This document shows positions 10,449-18,721 of a stretch of 46,658 nucleotides of DNA, one piece after another. Numbering within the stretch: position 1 is the first letter of the stretch; every line of letters begins with the position of its first letter. Location: assembly GCA_023853785.1 (NCBI GenBank), contig JAJIRX010000198.1, positions 1-46,658 of the forward strand, given 5' to 3'. The translations under genes were made by a program, and so were the position numbers. Below the pieces are notes generated by a model that was given only the letters and a program-made list of their open reading frames with translations, was not told the origin of the DNA and made no database searches. Source of the stretch: Psilocybe azurescens. Taxonomy: Eukaryota > Basidiomycota > Agaricomycetes > Agaricales > Agrocybaceae.

Positions 10449-10665
10449 AGATAAAATTGTAGATAATAATGTAGTAAATAGTTTTAAATATATTATATTA
10501 TACTATTATATGAATCTACTTTAAATGATACATTCCAGTTGGAATCCAACTGAATTCCATTCCATGTGAAATTAAAGTTGGACTTAGTGAAATTCACAAA
10601 GTCAGATAATAATGTAGTATATAGTTTTCAATATATTATATTACATTATTACATGAATTAAAGAT
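10449..10665. repeat. Internal AT-rich direct repeats in element A
   Basis: The block starting GATAATAATGTAGTA and running through ATATATTATATTA occurs at about 10450-10510 and again at about 10603-10665. The inverse of element B at about 14225-14310 contains the same motif order, linking the two elements. Confidence 0.75.
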
Positions 10666-11115
10666 AAGATTGAAGTATTATCCTAGTGACCTAGCTTCCT
10701 TAATATGGCTCCCAAAGCTTCCAAGAACACTGTGACTGTCCCTAACTCTCCTCCCAAGTCTGCAATTAAACCAGTGACAGTCCACTGGACATCCACTGGA
10801 CATCCACTGGACTCCACTGGACAGAGCACACTTGGATCTGGTCTAATTAAGTGCTGAGAGTCTGGTGGAAGTCCACTGGAAGTCCAACAGAAGTCCAATG
10901 GACTGGAAAGTCCAGCCAGTTCACCTGTTTTCTGTCTTGAAGTGACTTGACCAGAATTTGGCCAGAATTTGGCCGGACTCTGACTGGACTGGTAGCGGAA
11001 TTTTGTCAAGTCCAATGGAATCTGTTGGACGTCCAATGGACTGTCCATTGGAATTGGCTGGGTCCGGTGAAAGTCCGTTGGAGTCCAACGGAATATGGGG
11101 CACTGTAAAGTACAC

Positions 11116-13928
11116 ATAGTGTTGTACTATTTTATCTTTGTACCCAACGTAATGCATTGTGGCATTGGAGTTTCCAGTGATATCGCCTAATTCAGTTCGA
11201 TATAAGTGTGGCTCTGATGAATAGAAAAAGGTACGTACTGAGCATTCTGGTGATCTTCTCACAAATTTGGCATTTCATCTCATCTGCTTTCTGTTTAGAG
11301 GTGCAATAGAGATCTGAGTTAAGAATTAGAGGTTAGCTGCTATGTGACAAACGGAGTGAATCAGAAAATAACGTACTGATTGGGTCGCACCCAGCACTTG
11401 CAAAGGCCTCCAATTTAGCGCCCGACATGAGCAAGGTCCCAACCTTTGTGGATTGGAACTGCAACCTTCATATAATCCATAAGCGCATGTGATGTGAAGT
11501 ACCACTTTGGCTCCATGTGGTAGTCTGGGGTATTCCACAGAATGCAGAAAAAGGCTTTGATGCCAACGCGAACTTTAAGACCTTTCAACTATAAAATTTT
11601 TCAATAATATGAAATAAAGTAAAGGAAATAAATCACTTACCAGTTGTTCAATGGTCCTGAAAGTGCTGTACACATCCTGGACACAAGCTTTGGCAGTGGG
11701 ACATTGTCGGTGGGCATCTGAGATGGACTCAGTGTGACAAGTAACAAGCTCCTCATGTTCAGCCAAAGTAAGCTCATCATATTCAGCCTTATACTCCTCA
11801 CTATGGAGCTTGATTAAGGTAGGAACCTCACTGTCTGAAAATGAGTTAGTTGATAGAAAATAGTGCCAGATTAGCTAGTTTTCATACTTTCTCGAAGCTC
11901 ATTGGCCTTTGCATGTAGGAATGCATTGTGTGTGTTGACCTTCTGGTGTTTGTGGATTAATTTGGTGCCACCTTGGAAGAAAAGATCAAGAAAGTAGTGC
12001 TCTTTCTTGTTGAACTGACGAGCTAGTTCAGAGACTGTGTTTATTGTTGATTGCTTCCAATGTTAGGCGGCATTGTCAATGTCTGTCTGACAAAGACTAT
12101 TGCATTTGGCTCTCTCCTTGCGTTGAGCATTGGTCAGGGATGCCACCTTTGCAACAGTGTGACAAATTTGAGTAGGGGAAGTAAAATAGCTGTCTGAGGT
12201 ATTTTTTGATAGAGGAAAATGGGTGGGTAAGCTTATTTCTCTCTTTTAAAAGTCCATGAAGTATTATAAAACCAGGCAAAAGGTATATATTTTCACAACT
12301 ATGAACTAAGTTTTTTTTTCAGTTAATCGGTCAATAATTAAAGTGTACCAAAAAGGATGAAGTTCCTAAGGGCCTTGGAATACCAAATCCAGAAACCAAT
12401 AATGGTTAGAGTGAGCCACTAAGAAATAAAAGAAAGACCAAAAAAGAACACCAGTGGTGAAAGATTGAAGAAAAGAGGAGGTGCTAGTGCCTGAAAGTAT
12501 ACATTGTTCTCTATAGAATATTCCAAGGCTGCAGAGGAAAGGATGTACTGGTACCTGAATATGACTCTATCTCCAAAGAATATGCAGCCATTACAGCCAT
12601 TAAGTCAGTTACCTTGTCTCCATTGATTGAAATGCTTCCTAATTCATCCCTCCACATATACAGGGCCACAGTATGACAGATGAGATCTATATGTGCAAAG
12701 GCGTTATCCAGATCATTAACATGAATAAAATTTTTGTAAGAGTTTTCAGAGCTAGGTTTGACTGGGCTAGGAGGTGTGAATATTTGGCAAGACATTGACA
12801 TGGTCTGCGCCACAGGAAAATGCAGGGAAGGAAGAGGCACCAGCATGGCATGATGGAGTAGCCACAGGGGAAAAGGATGAGAAAGGAGAAATCTGTATAT
12901 TTGGAGACCTAAGATTATGGTGAGGACTGACCTGATCAGAGGTCCAGGGTACAGAGTGAGAAATCTGTATATTTGGAGACCTAAGATTACAGTGAGGACT
13001 GACCCGATCAGGGGTCCAGGGTACAGAGTGAGAGGTGACAGACATTGTAAAGGCAGGAAGAGAGGTTGAACCACTGGCATTTGTAAGATGATCAACCTGA
13101 GCCAAAAGATCCTGCTCATGTTGGCGTGACTCGAGCAAAGCCTCCTGGCATTGTCTGAGATTTGCTTTGACAGTATCCAACTCTTTTCAAGAGATTTTCT
13201 ACTTCCACAGCTGTGGAAAGTTGGTTTCGAGATGTTAATACTGTGAAGTCATCATCGGAATCAGAATCAATGATGAGAATTGATGGACGGCCATAGTACA
13301 AAGGTGCTGGAGTTGGGAGGCACTGCTGGAGGTTGGGTGCCCTGCTGAGGGTATGGCAAAGGAATGATTCAGCCACCAGTAAGGGGCCAATGACATTTTG
13401 CACATCTTTGTAGCACTTGATGGTAGGAAGCCCAATGTCGATAATAAACCGTTGTACCATATCCCAGATAGTGTCTGAGTAATGTTGCATGTTGTTCAAC
13501 CTAAGAAGGTGTCCGGGAAAATATATGTTGATCTTCACAAATTCCAGACGCCTTGGAGAACCTGGACAGGTAGTTCCATCGACGTGAATTACCAATGTGG
13601 TCCCACCAAACATACGGTCCCACATAGCAGCCTAGAAGAATCATCTTAAATGAGAAAAAGTTTGGAGAGGTTCAATACTTATAACAATGTACCAAATCAA
13701 AAGTGAGTTCCTTCATGCACCTGCAGAGAGCGTTCGCGTACATCAGTTCCATTGTTCCCACGGGAGTGTTTGAGTGAAGGTCGAGGAAGTCAGGATAGAA
13801 ATTGTCTTCCCCAATTTCATTGCATGGAAGCGATGCAAGCTCAGGGGTAAACCATGCAACGTCTGCTGTGTCAAATTGTTGGCAGAAGGAGAAAAAGATA
13901 GCAGGGTTTGACGGGAAACCTAAACAAC
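11116..13928 (-). pseudogene. 5' part of an interrupted multi-exon hypothetical gene
   Basis: Minus-strand exons can be followed from 13919: one exon to about 13694, a GT...TTCTAG intron, then an exon from about 13632 with a conserved-looking stretch (H-V-D-G-T-T-C-P-G-S-P-R-R-L-E). An acidic D-S-D-S-D-D-D segment and a glutamine/leucine-rich coiled coil (L-D-T-V-K-A-N-L-R-Q-C-Q) follow. Further pieces lie at 12.8-12.5, 12.0-11.6 and 11.5 kb. The last exon ends in I-V-Q-H-Y at the element A insertion. A frame change near 13187 and others downstream suggest decay. I recognise it only as a repetitive Agaricomycete hypothetical family. A role linked to transposons is possible but unproven. Confidence 0.5.
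12888..13031 (-). repeat. 72-bp tandem duplication in the hypothetical gene
   Basis: Copies at 12888-12959 and 12960-13031 begin GAAATCTGTATATTTGGAGA. The 72-bp length is 24 codons and keeps the frame, duplicating an S-P-N-I-Q-I-S-H-S-V-P-W-T type segment. Confidence 0.9.
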
Positions 13929-14989
13929 ATGTACTTTACCTCCACCCATATACTCCATGTGGAGTCCACCAACTCCATACAGAAGTGGTGGACTCACATG
14001 GACTCCATCTGGAACATATCCAAGTGTTCAGAAAGTTATCTTTGATAGGTGGAGTTCAGGTGGACTCCAGATGGACTCCAGATGGAGTAGGTGAGTCCAG
14101 GTGGAGTTCAATTAGAATCCACCTGGACTCCATACCTGGGTAACAATATTCCAGCTTAGGCCATCAGAGAGCAGACTTATTGAATTTCACAAAGTCCAGC
14201 TATAGCCAGATTTTAATTGGAATGTATTTTCTTAGAGTAAATTCATGTAAGAATGTATATATAATATATTAAAAACTATATACTACATTATTATCTACAA
14301 TATGTTAGAAATAGACAATAATGCACAAATCAGTAGCTATACTGATGAGTAACAATAGAGTCAAATCTCATATGCGCAACAATGACAAGTATGAGTGAAA
14401 ATAGTAAATTGCTTCTGTAGACTCCAAATCTTGTTCTAGTGTCTTTGTTTCCTCAGACATAGTAGGAATACTGGTCTTTTACATGGCTAAGTGTCTAAAA
14501 ATGGCGAGGCGTGACTATAGGTGTCCACAATATTGCGTCAAAACACCAAACCTATAATTACGTGACAAATTATATATCACCGGAACCGTCTCAACGAGGG
14601 GATTCCGGATCAGTGATCAGAATTTGAATAACTTTACTCTACAAAAGTTATTAACAGAACAGTGTGCAAAAACACCGAAAAGAGCGAATTCTAACTAAGT
14701 GTCCATTTGTACAAGTCCAAATATCAAGTGTAGAACATTAGAAACAAAGTGTTTAATCACAAAAACTAACACAATATTATCTACTAGCGAAGTTCATCAC
14801 CACTGAAACATAAAAAAGAAATATATAAAAATATATAAAACAAAAGAAATAAAAGAAAACAGACAAAACAGACAAAAAAAGGAGGCGAGAGGGTACATAG
14901 TTGGTTCAAATAAATATAGAAGCACATGAACATGAAAAAAAAAAAGAGAAAACAAGATAAAAAAAAGAAAAAAAGAGAAAAAAGGGGGC

Positions 14990-15490
14990 GAGAGGATGGC
15001 CGTGTCGCTCGTAGCCCGCTGTACGCATTGTCATCGTTGTGGTGGCCGTCGTACACGCTGTGGTAGCCTTTGTACACGTCGTGGTGGCCGGCGACGCATC
15101 CGGCGTGTCTGTACGTTGTGCTGTTGTGTCCGCTGCGTCTGTCATATGCGTTGTCGTCATCATTGTGGCTGTTGTACACCTCGTTGTCGTTGTCGTACAC
15201 ATTGCTGTCGTTGTCGTGGCTGTCGTACGCGTTGTCGTTGTCGTGGCTGTCATACACATTGTCGTCGTCGTCATACACATTGTTGTCGTTGTCGTGGCCG
15301 TCGTATGTGTTGTGGTCATCGTTGTTGTGGTCGTGGTCGTCGGCCGTTGTTGTCGTTGTCGCAGCTGTTGTACGTGTCGTCGTCATGGTCTGCGTACATG
15401 TTGGTGTCGTCATCCGTACGTGTCCTGTGTGCCGTTGCACCCATCGTTGTACATACTGTATGTACCCGTTGTTGTTGTTGTCGTTGGCCT
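14990..15490 (-). repeat. GTC/GTT-rich low-complexity core of element B
   Basis: Simple-sequence DNA of GTCGTTGTCGT type. The minus frame reads as a D/N/H/Y-rich polypeptide (for example D-D-N-V-Y-D-S-H-D-N-D-N). In element A the corresponding direction also reads D/N-rich. The overlapping plus-strand Val- and Cys-rich ORFs are composition artefacts in my view. Confidence 0.65.
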
Positions 15491-16003
15491 ACACAAAAAG
15501 GGGGAAGCGGTTAATGGCGGCGGCATGCGAATTCGCGACTTACCTGGGGTCGCAACCTCATTCCTCGTTCGCATCACATCGCCTCGTTCCCCTCATTCCG
15601 CGATTCGCTTCGCCTCGTCCCACATTCGCCTCGCCTTGTTCCGCATTCGCTTCGCCTTGTTCCTCGTTCTCCACCCGCCTTGTTCCGTCTCGTTCCGTAC
15701 TCACCTCCCTTCGTTCGCGGGTGTCCGTTTTGTTCTTCGGTCGGTCTCGGGTTCGTTGCGATGCGATGCGTGTCGGGTCGGGTTGGCATGGGCCTGGCTC
15801 CGACTGACAACGGCAAGGTGGGGGCATGCACGATGGCAGCAGCGGGGTGGTGGTGGTCGGAGGAAGAGGTGGGGTGGTGGAAATAATAAACGGACCGACG
15901 TGGCATCAATAAGTCACATACGTGATGTTATTTGTCACTTGCCAAGAAATGCTGAGTAAATAGCCGTATTGGTATGTAGGCCATCAAAATTTGATGAATT
16001 ACA

Positions 16004-16078
16004 AAGGCTCTATAGCTTAGTGGGTTTAACATCAGTGTGCGGCATTCTCGGATGCCCGAGTTCAATTCCTGTTGGTGC
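16004..16078 (+). ncRNA. tRNA-like Pol III module in element B
   Basis: TAGCTTAGTGGG (16013-16024) matches the A-box consensus TRGCNNAGYNGG. GAGTTCAATTCC (16058-16069) is a B box. A T10 run (16079-16088) follows as a terminator. The acceptor stem does not pair and the T-arm is poor, so it is tRNA-like rather than a tRNA. Position and direction relative to the nearer element end match the module in element A. Confidence 0.7.
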
Positions 16079-16465
16079 TTTTTTTTTTACATTATAATAA
16101 AATATAAATAAAATATAAATAAAATCTGGGGATCATCCTCCACCTGGAGTCCATTAGAAATTGACTCTGAAATAGTGTATTAATGTTGATATACATGCTT
16201 CTTGAGTCAAATCCATATGGAATCCATATGGAGGATGTGAGACTCAGATGAAAGTTCCACATGGAGTCCACATGAGTTCCACATCCTCCACATTGTCCCA
16301 CATGGAGGATGAGCGGATTCCAGCTGGACTCCAGGTGGAGCTCTCCACCTCTAAATGGCTGGTACACCTGCCAAAAAAAAGTCACCAAACTCCATATGGA
16401 CTCCACCAACTCTGGCATGGAGTTGGTGGACTCCACCCGGAATATATGGGTGAGGGTAAAGACCT

Positions 16466-16664
16466 CCCACTTCCATACACTCATTGGGCTTCATTAAAAT
16501 TTTCTCCTTTTCTCTTTTTTTTCTCTAAATTTCTACTTTAATCTTTTGATTATCTTCTTTTCCCCTGCTATCACCTTCCCTTACGCTCTTTGATTCACTT
16601 GTTACTCATACCCATTTTCACTATAATACCATGTAAGGAGGAGTGTTATGTCAGTGAGGAGGAG
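16466..16664 (+). other. Probable 3' internal remnant and polypurine tract of a copia element
   Basis: A pyrimidine-rich, ORF-less stretch ends in AGTGAGGAGGAG directly before the LTR at 16665, the expected place and composition for a polypurine tract. A second AAGGAGGAG lies at about 16635-16643. Confidence 0.5.
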
Positions 16665-16688
16665 TGTTGAGAATGCACTGACATAACA
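16644..16688. repeat. Perfect 13-bp inverted repeat across the LTR edge
   Basis: TGTTATGTCAGTG (16644-16656) and CACTGACATAACA (16676-16688) are exact reverse complements with a 19-nt loop that contains the polypurine tract and LTR start. Confidence 0.9.
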
Positions 16689-16984
16689 AAGGCACTTTAG
16701 GTGCTAACCCATTTTGGGTCACCTTCACATCTCTCTTTATTATTATTCCCCCCTTATTTCACGTAGACTAAAGAACCCTTTATTATAGGGAAAGTATATA
16801 TACTTTCCCTAGTACTTAGATATACCTCAGTCACTTTATTCTTTCTGACTGAGGTATACTTTTCTATTCATATGTAATGTATATCAATGTTCTGATAGAT
16901 TTGTAGATACTATTGTGCCTACTTAGGTACATATGAATCCAAGTCGCTTTACTCTTTTCTGACTGAGGTCTAGATTTATCAACA
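16665..16984 (+). repeat. Copia-type LTR, 320 bp
   Basis: Starts TGTTGAGAATGC and ends ATTTATCAACA, giving a TGTTGA/TCAACA terminal inverted repeat, and follows a purine tract. Inside are a perfect 24-bp palindrome centred on TATATA (16787-16810) and a 12-bp hairpin (TATACCTCAGTC 16821-16832, GACTGAGGTATA 16847-16858). No second copy is in the window and no flanking duplication is clear. It is a 3' LTR remnant or a solo LTR. Confidence 0.75.
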
Positions 16985-17246
16985 GGTTGGATTTATAGAA
17001 ATGACCTCCATTGAAGCCATAGTCAACAGTAACATCTATTGGAAGTGCTTGTGCATGTTCAAAGTGTCATGCAATAAGAGCAGCATATTTGCTTTGAATG
17101 CTCCCACTTGGCTCATTGTAGTAAAGCTTGACATTGATATTGTTCAAATGATGTGCAAAATATCCGGTGACAATGTTCCAATTGTAGCAAAGAAGCATAT
17201 AATTTGCAAGTTTCCTCTTTCCTGCATTATAGCTAAAGACCCTTGC

Positions 17247-17543
17247 TCATAAGGCATCTGATAGCTTTCTAACTGCAGACAGAGCAGACGTGTACCTGTT
17301 TTGGGTCTCCGTTAGCATCTTCTTCTCTTTACAAATTTCTTCTCTTCTTGCTTGGCTCCTATATTTTATTGTGCGATATGGTTTGGAAAGATCACTGTCA
17401 ATATTTTTGATTGTGGAAAGTATGTTTAGGATAATAGAGGGATCAGGCTCAACATTAGAAATGAGGAGGGTTGGGATGTTCTTGGAGTCAACAAATGGCA
17501 TGTTTATATATATATATGATTGGGTGTTGTGTGTATTGGACAA
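17247..17543 (-). CDS. Hypothetical protein fragment
   Basis: A 98-codon minus-strand ORF with an acidic/hydrophobic N-terminal half and a basic, helix-prone C-terminal half (R-S-Q-A-R-R-E-E-I-C-K-E-K-K). It shows no motif I recognise. A GT donor-like sequence near its start and AT-rich surroundings suggest it could be one exon of a decayed gene. The neighbouring 16985-17250 region has short minus-strand open pieces that might belong to it. Confidence 0.25.
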   Translation of the reverse strand: MSNTHNTQSYIYINMPFVDSKNIPTLLISNVEPDPSIILNILSTIKNIDSDLSKPYRTIKYRSQARREEICKEKKMLTETQNRYTSALSAVRKLSDAL

Positions 17544-17559
17544 TTACAAAGACATCCTG

Positions 17560-18180
17560 CACTAAACATCTCAATAATCTCTTCAACATGTGTGAATTAA
17601 GTCAACAGTCAAGTGATGAAAACTAAATGTTTTGAGTGTTTTGAGTGTAAAAAGATATGATTCTCAAGGACTAGCTAAAGAAAAATTGTTGTATCTACTG
17701 GTCATATAATTGTTTGAGTATCTACATCTAACTAGAGCAATATGAGTCAAGAAAGGGAATGAGTCATATTTGTGTCAATGTGAGTCAAATACAAATATAA
17801 ATCAAACAAGATCACATAATAATGTCTATCATGAAATGAAAATGTGTCATTGTTTATATAAGAAAAAGAAAAATACAAAACTAAACAAAGTGAAAAAGTG
17901 TCTATAACAGATGCTGCAAAATATGAAGAACATAGTGAGGAGCTTTATAGTAATTCTGCTGTATAAAGCTGAGGATGCAGGAAATACATTAATTTTGTTT
18001 CATGATACACTATATATATAGATGCTCAAAATTTGACAGTTTTTTACAATTCAAGGCAATCAGAATGACAATGTAAATACAAATATACAATGATTTTTCA
18101 AGGCAAGTATCAAAGTGCATTCCAGGTGTTTAAAGTCTTTGTATTTTCAAAAATGAGCTAAAAAAACCAGGTGTTAATTC
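17560..18180. other. AT-rich spacer
   Basis: No ORF, repeat or RNA signal that I can support. Confidence 0.6.
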
Positions 18181-18616
18181 TTATAAATATAAATACATAG
18201 TACCCAACATACATAAGCGATGTTGAAGAACAATGTTCAATAATAAAGGCTGGAATTCAACTGAGACCCTGCCAGATTTGTGCTGATGAGGATATTTTTC
18301 CAGTGCAACAGCAAGGCCTGTTTTCACTGCTTTCTCTACATCAGCTTTGATGTATAAGTTGAATGAAATTTTGAAAGCATCCATAATTGTGATAGTATCT
18401 GACTGATGCCAAAAGGAGTTTTCAAGGCAAATTAGAATTCCTGCAAAACAATAAGTAAAAAAACATCAACAAAAAAATAAAAGTAAAGAACAGACCAACA
18501 AAAGCATCCAGAGAGGGTTTCTGGAATCTATAAGTTTTTGAGAAGGTTGGAAAGAAAAGATAACTGACATCAAATTTAGTCTTTATAAGTGTAACAACTA
18601 AAGCAGCATTTGTGGC
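18181..18616 (-). CDS. Two 3' exons, probably the C-terminal part of the upstream P-loop GTPase-like gene
   Basis: The first exon (18616-18496) follows a strong acceptor (TTTTTTTTTCTCAG) and reads A-L-V-V-T-L-I-K-T-K-F-D-V-S. A 55-nt GT...GCAG intron (18441-18495) splices in frame to an exon reading I-L-I-C-L-E-N-S-F-W-H-Q-S-D, which ends at a TAA at 18181-18183. Hydrophobic helices alternate with charged stretches. The style resembles the helical C-terminal region I remember from large fungal P-loop GTPase families, and the GTPase-like gene at 22.2-23.5 kb lies upstream on the same strand. Joining the two is an inference. The tandem intron-like array lies directly upstream of the first exon. 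Confidence 0.45.
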
Positions 18617-18721
18617 CTGAGAAAAAAAAATTAAAATTGAATCAGAATGGACATCAGATGAGAATTCACAAGCTGAATATAGTGATATCAGTCATGCATT
18701 ATTCAAATAATTAAGATGCAA

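Larger units (their letters stand above)
8951..11115 (-). mobile_element. Element A: TIR element with tRNA-like module and low-complexity core
   Basis: The insertion is flanked by GTAGCGTTG (8942-8950) and ATAGTGTTG (11116-11124), a 9-bp duplication with two transitions. Ends read inward give AGGTCTTTACACAGCCCC (left) and GTGTACTTTACAGTGCCCC (right), an imperfect inverted repeat around CTTTACA..GCCCC. Inside each end are about ten 9-bp near-palindromes of type TCCANYGGA (8990-9260, 10770-11095). Between them are a tRNA-like module (9301-9378), a GC-rich D/N-coding core (about 9570-10310) and an AT-rich block (10440-10670). I see no transposase, so it is probably non-autonomous. The superfamily is uncertain: 9-bp duplications suit MULEs, while TIR plus subterminal repeats also suits hAT, CACTA and related fungal elements. 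Confidence 0.75.
13929..16465 (+). mobile_element. Element B: diverged relative of element A
   Basis: The left end ATGTACTTTACCTCCACCC and right end (read inward) AGGTCTTTACCCTCACCC form an inverted repeat that continues through TGGAGTCCACCAACTCCAT, about 45 bp in total. Subterminal palindromes are of the 10-bp type TCCANNTGGA. The internal order is the inverse of element A: AT-rich block (about 14150-14310), low-complexity core (about 15000-15490), a block with CCTGGCTCCGACTGA (15793-15807) and ACGGACCGACGTGGCATCAA (15890-15909) also found inverted in A (9540-9554, 9474-9493), and a tRNA-like module near the right end. I find no convincing target duplication, so one flank may be rearranged. 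No transposase is visible. Confidence 0.7.

Noticed and set aside
15039..15959. 306-residue Val-rich and 245-residue Ser/Leu-rich plus-strand ORFs
   Set aside because: Simple GTC/GTT sequence inside element B; no domain and no start context.
13929..16465. 9-bp target duplication for element B
   Set aside because: CTAAACAAC (13920-13928) and CCCACTTCC (16466-16474) match at only three of nine positions.
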